Source of the DNA: Sesamum alatum
Taxonomy: Eukaryota > Streptophyta > Magnoliopsida > Lamiales > Pedaliaceae
Reading direction: 5' to 3'
Assembly (NCBI GenBank): GCA_034509735.1
Contig: JACGWO010000003.1
Location: forward strand, 35,858,466-35,922,465
Length of the DNA stretch: 64,000 nt
A program made the translations under genes and the position numbers. Below, one piece after another: positions 10,496 to 23,245 of this stretch (positions are counted from its first letter, which is position 1; the number at the start of each line of letters is the position of its first letter). Under the pieces are notes generated by a model, which had not been told where the DNA came from, made no database searches, and saw only the letters and a list, made by a program, of their open reading frames with translations.

Positions 10496-12205
10496 ATGAC
10501 GTCGAGGCAAGCGGCGAAGGAAGAGAGGGCTGAAGCGGCCGCAAGAACTGCGGCGGACGAGCTCAGTGATGTCAACAGAGAGAGGAAGGATGTGGAAGTA
10601 GTCCGGCAGGAAGAGAGGGGTCCTGGTGTGATTGGCAGCCTGATCAGGACAGTTCAGGGAAGTGTTGGCCACGCTAAGGATGCTGTCATGGGAAAGTCCC
10701 ATGAAGCTGCTGACAGGACCCGCGGAACGACGGAGGAAGCTGCCGAGAGAACGAGGGAAGGGTTGGATTCTGCCGCCCAGAAGGCGGCGGAGTACAAGGA
10801 TTACTCAGTGGAGAAAGCTAAGGAGACAACGGATTCTGCCGGCCAGAGGGCGGCGGATGCTGGTGAGAAGGCTAGGGAGAAGAGAGAATCCGCTGCTGAG
10901 AAGGCTAAACAAGCCAAAGACGCCACCATGGAGTCGATGGGTGAGTATAAGGATTATGCGGCGGAGAAGACGAAAGAAGCAGCCAACTCTGCTGCCCAGA
11001 AGGCCAAACAGGCAAAGGACACCACCGCCGGGAAGATGGGAGAGTACAAAGATTATGCGGCGGAGAAGGCAGGACAGACGAAGGACGCCGCCATGGGAAA
11101 AGCCGGAGAATACAAAGATTATGCGGCGGAGAAGGCGCAAGCGGCTGCTGACAAAGCAAGGGAGACCAAAGATTCGGCCATGGAAAAAGCAGGTGAATAC
11201 AAAGATTATGCAGCTCAGAAGGCTAAGGAGACTAAGGACTCAACTGTGCAAAAGACCGGCGAGTATAAAGATTACGCCGCCGAGAAGGCGGGGCAGGCGA
11301 AGGATACAACAATGGAGAAAGCGAAACAAGCAAAGGATACGACGGTGGAGAAGGCGGGGCAGGCGAAAGATACGACGGTGGAGAAGGCCGGAGAATACAA
11401 AGATTACACTGCTGAGAAGGCGAAAGAAGGGAAGGATACTACAGTAGGGAAGATCACTGAGTTGAAGGACTCTGCAGCTGATGCAGCGAGGAGGGCTATG
11501 GATTATCTTACTGGGAAGAAAGAGGAGACGAAGCAGAAGGCACAAGAAACTGGTGAAGCCACGATGCAGATGGCTCAGGATACTAAAGAAGCAGCCAAGG
11601 TTAGCCGTTTATGATCAATTAATCCGGGTTTATTGAATTCGGTGGCTGGTTTTAGTTTCTGGATCGTATTGTTATAGTGTGAATCTTTTCATGGAATTTC
11701 AATAAAGTTCTTGCAATCAGAAGGATTTATCTGAAGTTTATGTGGATTGAGACTAGAATTTGCTGTAATATAGGGGAAGTACGAAGACACGAAGGAAGAA
11801 GCCAGGAGAAAAATGGAAGAAATGAAAATTGAGGATGAAGCTGCACGGCGGGCGGATGAGAAGAGGGAGGCTGCGGCTGAGGAGGCCAGCGGCGGCGGGA
11901 TCTTTGGTGCAATCAAAGATAAGCTGATGCCCCACCACCAAACTGAGACAACGGAGAAGACGGGGACGGGAACACGGGTTTCATATGGAGGCCCTGGGGA
12001 GGCGAAGACGGGGCATAGACTGGCGGTGGACGAGGAGGGGACTCCGGTGGTGATGGTGGTGGATGTGGATGAAACAACTGCCGGGGTGACCGCCTCCGCC
12101 CTGAAAGCGGCGGATCAAATGACGGGTCAGACATTCAACGACGTGGGACGGCTGGGTGAAGAAGGAGTGACACGCGTGCGAGTGGATCGCAGTGGGAAGA
12201 TGTGA
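10496..12205 (+). CDS. ECP63: Group-3 late embryogenesis abundant protein (DC8/ECP63 type)
   Basis: Intrinsically disordered, highly hydrophilic protein of the LEA-3 class, thought to protect membranes and proteins during seed desiccation or drought. Exons 10496-11599 and 11774-12205 (GT-AG, phase 0) give 511 aa. The N-terminus MTSRQAAKEERAEAAARTAA is typical of the family. The middle (about residues 95-360) is built of degenerate 11-mer units that can form an amphipathic helix on drying, and seven YKDY motifs punctuate it. Alternative frames stay open here only because the repeat is Ala/Lys/Glu-rich. The second exon ends in a conserved globular-looking tail (GTPVVMVVDVDETTAGVTAS...). There is no signal peptide and almost no Cys or Trp. 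RY and ABRE motifs upstream fit seed/ABA control. Family call is firm; the ECP63 name rests on similarity and neighbours. Confidence 0.92.
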
Positions 12206-14521
12206 TTCAGACATCCATGTCTGGATAGAAAGTTGTGTTTTGGTTGGAGTATTTTGATTTTGTTATTTTAAGTACGTACTGCCACTGGGTTCAGTTTGAT
12301 GGGGGGCGTTTTCAAGTCTGGAGATGATATGTATATGTATAAATTCAGACAATGTTTGTTTTTGCTTAATATCATGTATGTACGGAACCTGACGGCTGTG
12401 TTGGCTAATGTATTCAGATTTTCACGAGTATTTCTAACAGTCTATGTCAGAAATAATGAAAATTTACACATTCTCTTCATACTTTTTACTTTTTAGAATT
12501 ACTACTTCGTTTATTAACTTTAAGCCAAATTAGGGGAAACAACTTTACTGAGTTTAATAATATATGCTATGATAGTAAAATTGTAAATATCAAACAACTT
12601 TACTACTGAGTATAATTCAGTAGGCCTTAATTGTATGAATTTTATATGAAATGACTACTTATTTGATCTGCCATTTCAATCCCAATGAAGTATTAGGTTT
12701 CATCAAAAAAAAAATTTATGGGAACGAATTATATATAATATATTTGATCAATAAATTATATATAAATTCAATCAATAATATATCTTGATCAATAAATTAT
12801 ATATAAATTAGATCAATAAAAAGTTTGAACTCATTTTTTATTGGGTCAATTCAATATCAAGCTTGGGTCCATTTCTTATTGGATCAATTCGATCTCAATT
12901 GAATTGGCCCAGCCTACTGCTTGAATTTGGACATACTCCACATAGGGCAAATACTATTTGTTGTAGGGATAATTAGCATTTTGCACCCTTGAATTATAGA
13001 AGTTCTGCACAATGCAACTTTAAATTATAAAAATAGCACTTTGTATCATTCAAATATATATTTATTAGCATCATGCACCCTCCACTTGTTTCCGGCGACT
13101 TTTTTTTGTCGAAAAATTATATCAACCTAAATATGAAGGGTTTCTTTTTTTTTTAGTTTCAATTTAACAACTTCTCTCCAAAACAAATTGAGTAATTGCC
13201 ATTTTGCAACCTTAAATTTGGCTCCTATTGTAGTGATATTGAGTGTTTTCCTTAATTTATGATCTCTATATCATCTATTTTTGCCATTGAAGTCTACGAT
13301 TGAATCCGAATGATACATCTTGATACTGAAAAATCTGCTTGCATAATCTGTAATAAATTAAAAATAACTATTACTAATAGCTAGTCCTTCAACAAGTTAT
13401 CACAATAATATATAAAGAAAATAAAGAACTAATATTCTTTAACTAAACCAAGATGTAGTATTCTAAAGATACAAACTAATTATTCGGCAATGTATAATCT
13501 CCAACACATGAAACGTACATAAAAAGTTTTTTTAATATCATTCTGCACAATATATACTTTTTTCTTTGTTGTTTATTGATAGGAAATTGGTTGCAAAGTG
13601 ACTGAATTTAAGAGAATAATGAAGAAGTTTTGAGTCTGATGTCTCCTTTGGCCCTTTCTTTTCTTATGTTTTCATATTTTTTCCCCTTTTTTGTTATGAA
13701 TTTGCCCCTCTCTTGCACATGCAAGTCATATGATAATTTATTTTGAAGAGAAAACTGTTAAATTGATTTAAAAAAAAACATTTCATATTTAAGTTGATAA
13801 AATTTTCCGATAAGAAAAGTCGTAAGAACAAGTGAATGGTGCATGATGCTAATAAATATATAATTGAAGGGTGCAAAGTGCTATTTTTATAATTTAAGGT
13901 TGTATTGTGCAAAACCTCTATAATTCGAGGGTGCAAGATGCGAATTGTCCTTGTTGTAGGGGTGCATTACGTGATTGAATTTAGTTTAAGATATTGTCAA
14001 AGTGCTCACATTCACAAGTTTATATTGCACCCTTTGCGTAGCTTCACATGTTAAATATCACATTTTGTATATGATAAAAGATTGAGATGCATGTTGCCAA
14101 AATTGGGAGCATGAAAGACAACCGATTCAGTAATATAAGAATTTTCTTGGGTACATTTCTCTCAAGATTCCACCGGTGCATTTCCAACCACGGCATAATT
14201 CTAATGCTGTGATTAGGCAACTCAAGAAACGACATACTGATTAATTGCATAATAAAACATGGACAAGGTTAACCAACACATCTTAAATGGACTATCTGTA
14301 TTCCCCAACTATCTTCCAGCCGCTGCTGTCTGTATGGTGCCTATAATCAATGAACTATTTTGCCTCATCCTGGTGAAGACTTACCAGCCAACATTGCTTC
14401 AGCTTTACTGGATATTCTTCCATAATCGACTTTCGTCTCAACCGCCATCTTTCTCAACTTAGTTTATGGTGCAGACGAGCAACAATAGCATGCATGAGTC
14501 ATACCATGACAATCATATTCT
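12206..14521. other. Intergenic DNA between LEA and TMEM214-like genes
   Basis: The two genes converge on this 2.3 kb. It is mostly occupied by the foldback element at 12967-13950. The rest is AT-rich DNA with several ataaattatatataaatt-like words at 12725-12810. The 570 bp at 13951-14521 show nothing beyond the probable 3' end of the TMEM214-like transcript. Confidence 0.6.
12967..13950. mobile_element. Mutator-like foldback element, 984 bp
   Basis: Perfect 9 bp target duplication TTGTTGTAG (12958-12966 and 13951-13959). The TIRs exceed 100 bp: the left starts GGATAATTAGCATTTTGCAC and the right, read inward, GGACAATTCGCATCTTGCAC, and both continue with a tagaagttctgcacaat-like block. The roughly 730 bp interior is AT-rich with no transposase homology. 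It is a non-autonomous Mutator-like element, clearly longer than the other MITEs here. Confidence 0.88.
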
Positions 14522-17143
14522 TCACTCCAAACCAGGAGACGTTGAGTCCTTGAACAAGAAAGCGGTACTGATCCCCACTGCTATCCCTGCAATGCCTGCA
14601 AGCACAAGAATTCTCATGTATCTCTGCCCAGGTGATATTTTTCCTAATATCATCTTGCAATACTTCTCAGCAACTCTCAAAGATCCTTGACAGGCAGCAT
14701 TCTGATTCTGTTGACACATGAAAACCTCTGTTAAATTTATTATAAGCAGTGACATTCAAGTCTCGCAAGTTTATACATATGTAAGTACCTTCAGTCTGAG
14801 TCTCTGTATGCTCTCCTTCAAGGGATCAAGAGTAGGTTGCTTAATGGAGAACGCCTCCCACTCATCTAATAGCTTTTTCAGGACAAGGATACTTCCTTGG
14901 ACATTTTCCAAGTAGATATCTTCCTGTTCAAGTGATTATATGTATGAAAAGAGTAAGAAAAAGAAGTTTACTTTGGTTAAGACAGAATGAAAAAGGTGGA
15001 TTGAAAAATAGAAGAAGTTTTTCTCACCCATTGCTTGTAACAATCCTGGTTCATGGTTAAGCACCAATTACATAAGTCACCTGCTTCCTGTGATAGATCA
15101 ACAATACCTTCTCCGGCAGCTTTAATAGCAAAGGGCAGTGTCTTCTGCGTAATTTGCTTCAATGCTTTGCTTCCAGGTGGAGCTGCAATTGCTACCTCTT
15201 TTAAAGTGGGATATACAGTTTGAAGTCTTTCCGTTCCCTATTTAAATATTAAGCACAAAAAACATCGTTAGCAGCACATGAATGCAACAAAAACAGCTAA
15301 ATTCTGAAAACGAAAAACAGGACTTACATTGAACTGAACTGAAAAGGTGGTTCGCATGAGAAACTCAAGAGCCGATGGAGGGACCAAGCGCTCCCCCTTT
15401 CTAGCAGCACGATTTAGCAAAATCATTCGAGCGTTTGGGGAAGATACAATTCTAAGTAGAGATTTGTATGAGTTAGAGTAGATAAGATGTATGAACAAAT
15501 TTAGTAGTCGCTTATGAAGTGCTTACCTTTCAATCACTTGTAAAATTAAGTCCCAAGACTGCACATTGGAACTTGATTGATCATCTTTAACCACATTGAA
15601 GAGAAAGTTTACGCACAAGAATAGTCCCACCGCCAAATCCCCTTGAGAGGCCTACAAAATTCTAATTCCTTGAATAGAAGACTTCCAAAGTGCAGGCAGA
15701 AAACCCAAACAAATGATAAGGCCTCTGGAGAACAGAATTACACCGCCGTAGATTTTTTCTTGATACTTACCTGAGCGATCACCCACACCATGACAGGAAT
15801 CTTATCATGTCCTTTATATTTTTCGCTGTCCTTGATTATCGGCAACAAACTGATAAATACATCAGGTTTGCATCGAAGTATCATTGCCAAAACCACAAAG
15901 ATGGCAACCTGTAGCAGTGGCACTTGAATTTAGTTGACTAAATAATTATTTAAGAATAGGCCTCACAGAAAATATGAATTGTAAACATAATAGTAAACTG
16001 ATGTAAGAATAAATAATTTGTCAACAAATTGCATAAAATTTTCCAAGAATGACATCCACCAGCATTTGTCATCCTAACTTGTCAGAAAAAGTTCAAGAAT
16101 CCTTTTCTCTTGTTGAAATGTAGACTGTGGCATTACCCAAAGAATGTAAAAACGTGCATAACAATAAATGATTAACCAAAATTGTGACCAATTAATGACA
16201 CCAATAAATTCGGAAAAACAAAGCAAGCTAGCTGGCTAGCCAAAACTGCATAATTGTACCTGGGATTTGGACGGTGTTTTTGGTACGGCCTTAGCAACTC
16301 CTTGATGGATTTCAAATTCTCCGACGATATTTTCCAATAACCACAAAACAAAAGAACCAAGCGCATCAACAGCACGACTGCTGAGCCAATCTACTGACAT
16401 CTTGTAAACCTCTTCAGGTATGTTAACAAGAGGAATCTGTTTAAGAGCATCAAAACATTCTTTATTATTGGGCGTTAATGAGCACATGGTTTGAAAAATA
16501 AATAAAAGTTTATTGTTAGAGATTGAAGGCCAAAACTCACATCGACCATTTTAGTTACAGAAGAATCCTTGAGTATCTTCATCCATGGGAACTGCGAGGG
16601 GCTAACTTTTGCCAATACGTTACCAAAATAATCCGCGAATCTCATCAACTGCATATCATGCATCCTCTCATACATTTCCTGTGAACGACAAAATAAAGAA
16701 AATAAATCAATACAGAATCTCATACATCAAACGCAATAACAGAAAAAACTCAGATAAAAACCAAATAAATGAAATTTCACCGAGATATCAGCGATGAATG
16801 AAGCAAAGTGAGTGACATTAATGTGGCGAGCAGCCTCAGCAATGGTGAAGTTCGGCTTCTTCTCCATTTCAACATCATTTCCACTGGAACTTTCCATCAC
16901 CATCGCATCAGCAACTCGCGAGCCATTACCGGAATCCTCCGGAGAAGCATCATCAACTAGGCGATCGTTCTGCTCCACTCCGTATGAACTCTCATGCGTC
17001 GAAAGGATTCTCGGAGGTTGACGCCTCCGATTCTTCCTCCGAACCGTCTTCCATTGACCGTCAACCTGATGATCCTCCCGTCCGATCACCGGTGACGGAG
17101 AGTACTCCTCAGCGAGTAGGAAATCCTTCTCCATCTCTTGCAT
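14522..17143 (-). CDS. TMEM214-like (DUF2359) ER membrane protein
   Basis: Plant homologue of transmembrane protein 214, an ER-associated protein reported in animals to take part in ER-stress signalling; its plant role is poorly known. Nine exons (17143-16781, 16678-16541, 16436-16260, 15908-15771, 15651-15527, 15451-15328, 15237-15028, 14923-14789, 14707-14522) join in frame to 531 aa with GT-AG introns. The N-terminus is hydrophilic and basic (GQWKTVRRKNRRRQPP). The family core follows: FPWMKILKDSSVTKMVD, IPLVNIPEEVYKMSVDWLSS and ALGSFVLWLLE. Hydrophobic segments begin near residue 227 and at 503-522 (LVLAGIAGIAVGISTAFLF), leaving a short C-terminal tail. A TATTTAAA sequence on the minus strand at 17202-17209 lies about 60 bp upstream of the start and may be the TATA box. 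A second Met at residue 4 is an alternative start. Confidence 0.88.
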
Positions 17144-17629
17144 TTATGGTATATGCGTTCTTGTGCGCGAGTTGGAGGAAAGTTGGGGGGAGTGTTGGGG
17201 TTTAAATAGGTAAGAAAAGGCCACGTCCGCAAAATATATTACCATATAAAATAATCTAATTATATATTTTTAAGTAATTTTTTTGTTTACCATATATATT
17301 AAATTAAACACTATATTTAATTCCAATTTCATCACCACACATGTACCGGAAAGGCTATTTACCCTTCTGCCCTTAGCGGTTCTACAAAACTACGCTACTT
17401 ACGTTATAAATTTCAATTATCAACGATCAATATATGTCAATAATCACTATCAAAACATGTATAGCTAACCAATATTACTATTACAGTAGACCAACAATTA
17501 TTATTAAAATAAATTAATATCCATATATTGTTGGAATTCGAACACATAACTTCTTGGATCGATTTCAACCAGTACTCTCCAAATGTAATATAGAAAAACC
17601 TTTCGAAACATCTATAGAAATAGGGAAAT

Positions 17630-17797
17630 TCTAACCCAGACCTGGTTCGATCGAACCTAAATCAATTATATGGCAAGTGCAATATACTTGCTGTGTGATT
17701 CGTGTACAATTTAGGAAAAGTGACCAATCACATAACAAGTGTATCACACTTGTTATATGATTGATTTGGTTCGACCAAATCTGATCCGGGCTAAAAA
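17630..17797. repeat. Foldback sequence
   Basis: The left arm (about 17636-17702: ctggttcgatcgaacc, then gcaagtgcaatatacttg) is repeated in inverted order in the right arm (about 17727-17795: aacaagtgtatcacacttgt, then gatttggttcgaccaaat). Loose echoes of the same words occur near 18000-18070. The class is unclear because no target duplication was recognised. Confidence 0.6.
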
Positions 17798-19940
17798 AAT
17801 TCATAGAAACAATACCATATCGTACATCACATTCATCTCAAAACCTTTCGAAAAATGGACTAATTTTTTCAAAGATTGAAAAACCTACCTAAAAGCAATT
17901 CCAAACAACTCCAATTGGAATTAGGTTTAGATAGGTAGATTGGTATTATTATACTTATTATCTAATCGATTAATCTTCTTAAATTATATAAAAATTACAT
18001 GACAAGTATGACTTACTCGGCATTTGATTGATTTGAGTTTGAAAAAAACTCGATCGAACTAAAAATTTTCTACTAATATATTCAAGCGAGAAATATATTT
18101 ACTTATGGCGACAGAGTTCATTGGAGAAAAGAAGTAAAAGTAAAATAAATATTTACTCAAATTGGTTTGTATTTGAAGGGAGTAGCATAGACTAATTACG
18201 ATGTACTGCGAGAACGAATTGCATAGAACCCTAAACTTACAGGGAAGAAGAATTGTGCAGGAGATATTGTATTGAACGACGGTACAAATAAGGTGAAGGA
18301 CATAAATATATAGCCGAGATAGTATCTGATTAAATTACTAAAATACCCCTTAATAGACGATACATAGAATGTCTAGATTCGGATATTGCATATATTTTAT
18401 TTAAAGGAGAAACTTTTAGTTTGGGTATTTTAAATTTAAAATTATTTACCATTTATATATACATAGAAAACTAGAAACAAAATTGTGCAATTCCCTAAAA
18501 ATCTGAAAATAAAGAATTGCCCTATAGCAATTTTCGACCGGTGGCATTTACGCATTTTAGCCAACAATGAAGGGCAAAAAATGGAAGAAGGGTCCGAGGG
18601 GTATATTGGTCCAAGAACTTTGTAATATTGGGATAACATTTCATTAATTATGTTCAAATCCAAAATCACTAATTAGCCATAAAGAAATAAAAATTAATAT
18701 TGGGACCAAAGCCACCCTAATTTATACATACAAATGGGGGAAAACACAGCCATTGCTTAGCTACCCTTGTAATTAATGGCCTGAATTATTAGGTAAGTTG
18801 ATAGATATTAGTGAATATTAAGTATGTTAATTAAGTGAATTTATGGATTTTTGAAGAGCAATTATTTTTGGGTTTGCTGATTAGGTAAGTTGTTTGTGTC
18901 TGTAATTGGGTTGCATGTTACTATCATTATTTGTAATGTGAGGATTGTGTTGGTGGATAATTTATGAATACTTTGTAGGCAATTTATAATCTTTGAAATC
19001 TACCCTAATTAATAGTAATAATTAGAGCTAAAACCACTCGAATTCTGTAAAGAAAAAAATAAAATATCTTTTTATGGAAAAAAAAGTAACAATTGTCAAT
19101 TTTATGAATTGTGCATCAATTGCATAGCAAATATACATATGACATGTATCGGTACCCCGTACCACCACAATGGTCAAAGCAAATCGTAAAATCACCTGAG
19201 AACAAAGTTGCAGAACAATTGTTACCATTTCAATGCTTAAATCAGTGACTAAATCAAGTGAAATAAAATGGAAAGCTTTAATAAATATGGGATAATGCCG
19301 AATGAGTAATGTAGAATGCTTGAATATGAAAATGGGAGCTGAAATATGTGTGCACAGTGCAAAAACTTAGTAGGGAACGCATCACCTTGCTGTCCAAGAG
19401 TGAAAGCGGGTTGGATGTAGTATTCACTTATCAATTAACTGGCATTAGACCTCTATTTATAGAGAAATTTGGACAAGATTCACATATTAGTTATAGGCAA
19501 GTTGTATATTGATGGAATCCTCTGGATGTTACCTTCAAAATGATAGCATTCATACCTAATTTGAAGTTATCTACTGGAATTTATGATCGTTTGAATGGGT
19601 CTTGCATGGTCCATTGGAAAAATAGAAAATTTGTTACTTGTTGTTTTGTCTGGCCGACTCCAGTTGATATATGGAGTCCTAGTTGGCGATTATTTAGTAT
19701 TAAATTCCTTGATGTTTGGTGTTTAGACTTGCTGATTGGGCCTTGTTTATGAGCCTTGCCTCGTTAGTTTGTGCGGCAAGAAGAGTTTGGAATCCTTCTG
19801 TATGAGATTTGCATATGGGCCAAAAGGGTTTTGGGCCAGGTAGGCTGCATGCATGGGAGCTCTACTTCTTGGCTTGAGTTTGGTCCATACTTGAGTTTTG
19901 GACTTAAAAAGTATTTGACGGGGCATCACGTACGATTAGT

Positions 19941-20171
19941 TTGTTAATAAGATTGAGCTTAGTTGGTGAAGCTAAGGTGTCATGAGTTCGAATCCTACCA
20001 AATTACGCATGTTGATGTATTTTAATAGTAGTTGTTGATCAACGATAATAATAGTTATCGGTTAAAACTCATACATATTTGATATTAACAATTAACTATA
20101 TTGATTACAATTGATTAAAACTCATAATATAAATATATCTAATTTACTCAACAACAAAAGAAAAAAAAAAC
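19941..20171 (+). mobile_element. tRNA-derived SINE
   Basis: The head carries pol III internal promoter boxes: an A box TGAGCTTAGTTGG (19954-19966) and a B box GAGTTCGAATCC (19984-19995) at tRNA-like spacing. An AT-rich body follows, then an A-rich tail near 20156-20170. Flanks acgattagttt and atgattaattt may be a decayed target duplication. It encodes no protein; mobility would depend on a LINE reverse transcriptase. Confidence 0.7.
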
Positions 20172-20784
20172 ATATGATTAATTTAAGTCTCACCAAACAC
20201 GATTTCAGTTAAAAGTTTCAACAAACGTGTAGATGAATCCGGCACTGGGCCTTATAGGGATAAACCCGTTTACGAGTAAAAGAGTCTAGTGACTCTAGTC
20301 CTATGAATAACTTGGGCCTGGACCTGGGCCTAGAAGGGCTTGACAGGCCCAAGCACAAGCCCATCTACTAAATATATCCTGTAAAAGAAGTCTTGCTTGT
20401 TAGATTCACAATCCAAAGGTCATAAACTTGAATTTAACTAGTGCTAGTGAGTGTATTTATATATATTCTGGCTATCGTGGCACGTCGTTTTTGTGTATAT
20501 AATAAATAATTTTATTTATTTTAAAATATATTATAAATAAGAATAAAATATATAAATTAACACATCACATTAAAAAAAGAAAGAAAGAAAAAACTAATTT
20601 ATTAATTAATATAAAATTTGAAAAGTTGAATAAAGTAGTTATTATATCAGTTGATGGTTATTTTTTATATTACAAAAAAGTGGTGTGGCGACATTACTAA
20701 TTGTCATTTGTGAGTAAAAAAGGAGTTTCTTTTATATAATAGTATATATATATATATATATATATATAAAAAGAAAGTAGAAAA

Positions 20785-21038
20785 AATGCAAGCAATCCCC
20801 TATGATATTGCAAATGAGCAAATAACTCCTTATGAAAAATACAATAGCAATTTTCCACCATATTTTCTTTAAATGAATCAATTTACCTACTCATATTTTT
20901 TAAAATGGAGCAATTTACCTCCATGTCTAGGGAGTTAAATTGCACAATTTTAAATAACATGGTGAACTAAATTGCTATTTTTTTTTCATAAAGGAGTAAT
21001 TTGCGCATTTACAACATCACATGGAAGTACATTGCATT
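20785..21038. mobile_element. Hairpin MITE (family C)
   Basis: The left arm (aatgcaagcaatcccc, tatgatattgcaaatg, actccttatgaaaaa) and right arm (ttttcataaaggagtaattt, acaacatcacatgga, tacattgcatt) are inverted copies. Similar sequence occurs at 27610-27740 (TauE intron 7) and 45670-45911. The target duplication is not clear here. Confidence 0.6.
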
Positions 21039-22303
21039 AAACCCAAAAAACTATAATGTTATTTAATACTTTGTAATAATTGATCTTTATCCGATTCTTG
21101 TGAAAATCTGGGTTTTTTTTTTTTTTTCACAATAATGAATTTTGAAGTTGGGATGATTTCAATTCCAATTTTACCTTTTAAACACGGGTTAATTATTTGA
21201 ATTTTAAAAATATTTACCGAACAATGAGAATATTTTAATAAATTTCAATAATTTGTAATTGTGAGTTTATTGAAAAACTAATCGAAGGAAAGTTAATGTA
21301 AAAACCATTTAGTGACCTATAAAGCAACATATGTCTCTGAGTATCATAATATAATTTATATTATCTGATATTTTTAGGCTAGATTCATATAAAATTAAAA
21401 TTAAAATTAAGAATTTGGAATTTTGTAAAGATAAAATAAAACAAAAACTGAAATAAAATAAAGAAATAGAAGTGCAGATGAGTTGAGAATAGGTTGTGAA
21501 ACCTAGGAGGAAGTTTCATGAAAGATAAATACAGGGGAATAATTGTCTATGAAGCAGTGCAGTGTAGTGTAGTGTAGTGATTGGATAGAGTTTGACAGTG
21601 CGGCAGCCCAATCCTGTCCAGTGTCCGCTACAATCATTACTGCAAGAAAAGGACATATCTTTTTCCTAATTCTGTATTGGCCCAAATTCATCACCTTTTT
21701 GGACCCCACGCCCTTTTTCGTCCTCGTTCAAGTCTTTCAGATTTAAATAAATGGGTTTCTTTTTAGCCACCAATTCTAAGCTTGGTGCACATCGCAAACT
21801 CACAAGTCTATTATGAATTTACTCAAGAATAAGGTGAATTATTTTAGGGTTTCGGAATTATTGTTGAAAGTGGTGTAAATTCTTCTCCAACCAAATGTGA
21901 TAGACCAACGATGTAAGGAGGTCTAGATATGTTGCATTCACTAAGTGACGTCCCCTCTATTTTCTTGCGGCCCATTCAATATTCATTTGCCACTCATTAT
22001 AAGACCATGTGAATCAATCCTCTCATCTACAAATTCTCAAATACGTCTTGGAGAATAGACATAGAAAGAAGAGGTGCCGATGCATTTCCCCATCCCGCCT
22101 CACAAAACACACAGACACCTTGAACATGTGCTAACCAAGGTTTGTCCATAGTGTTAAAGTATTCAAATCACTTGAAAACTCCAATATCAACTTTAAATCT
22201 GTAAGTTTAGAAAATAAACTAAAGAGGATATATCTGGTTAAAATCGTTACAATGAATGCAAAATTATCCAAAATTAAGTTGAATTTATTTGCAAAAATAT
22301 CAA

Positions 22304-22757
22304 GGCTTAAATGTATTTTTGGTCCGTAGCTTAAGCTATTTGACGTTTTTGTATTTTAACTTTTCATGGTCGCATTTTGGTTCTGTATCTTTTTAATTTT
22401 TCGTGATTTTGATCATTTTTCCGTTGGAGTTCACCTTTCTCACCCGGAAAATGCATGTACCTCTCACGTGACATTTTAAAATTGGAGTTTTTGTTCCTAT
22501 TGATCTATTTTAGTCAGCATTTTTGTCCTTTAACTTTATAGAGTAACATTTTGGTCCTGCATATTTTTAATTTTTGCAATTTCAGTCCTCTTTTTGCTGG
22601 TGTTCACCCTTATTAATAGTGGAGGTGAACTCTGACGGACAAAAGGACTGAAATTGCGAAAGTTAAAAAGATACAAGACTAAAATGTTATCTTAAAAAGT
22701 TAAAGGACAAAAACGCCAAATAACTTATTTTACAAAATAAAAAAATGCATTTAATCC
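22304..22757. mobile_element. Mutator-type MITE (family D)
   Basis: The left end GGCTTAAATGTATTTTTGG and right end aaaaatgcatttaatcc are inverted repeats that continue inward (for example gacgtttttgtatttt against aaaggacaaaaacgcc). Direct repeats AAAATATCAA flank the unit (22294-22303 and 22758-22767), 10 bp as written and so compatible with a 9 bp duplication plus a chance match. Partial relatives lie at 4740-5040 (GT47 intron 1) and 25655-25790. Confidence 0.8.
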
Positions 22758-23245
22758 AAAATATCAAAACATCTAGAAGTTTTTTTGGCTCAAAAATACT
22801 CTTTTAGTAGTTTCAAAAGTAGAATTATATTGTTCACGAGAAAACACGCAGAAGTAGACAAAAACACCTAGTTGTAATAACTCACTTTCGTAATAAAAAT
22901 GAAGAAAAAACACGAGTTTTTTTGTCGAACATGTAATAATGTTACTAGGAGGCTAGGGGACCAAATTCCACTAATGGACACTTTCTATATAAATATAAAT
23001 TGACATAACACTCCAAGGGAATAAATTGACTCATTATTCTCTCTTACACAGAAATTGAAAAAGGAAAGCTACTGGGCCTTCTCTAATTACATGTTATATC
23101 TCCATATTAATCATATATATGAATAATTAATCTAGGCGTGTGCAAAAGTATTACATGGGAAAATAGAAAATTCAAATAAGTTTAAGAAAAAATATTCTAT
23201 CTATTTTAGGAAGTCAAGTAAAAAAAGAAATTGCAACAATGCAAT

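Noticed and set aside
10662..11545. Long Arg-, Leu- or Pro-rich ORFs in other frames of the LEA repeat
   Set aside because: They are shadows of the Ala/Lys/Glu repeat and end where the repeat ends.
21503..21709. 68-codon minus-strand ORF in the gene desert
   Set aside because: No similarity recognised, no adjoining exons; the gtagt repeat in it is low complexity.
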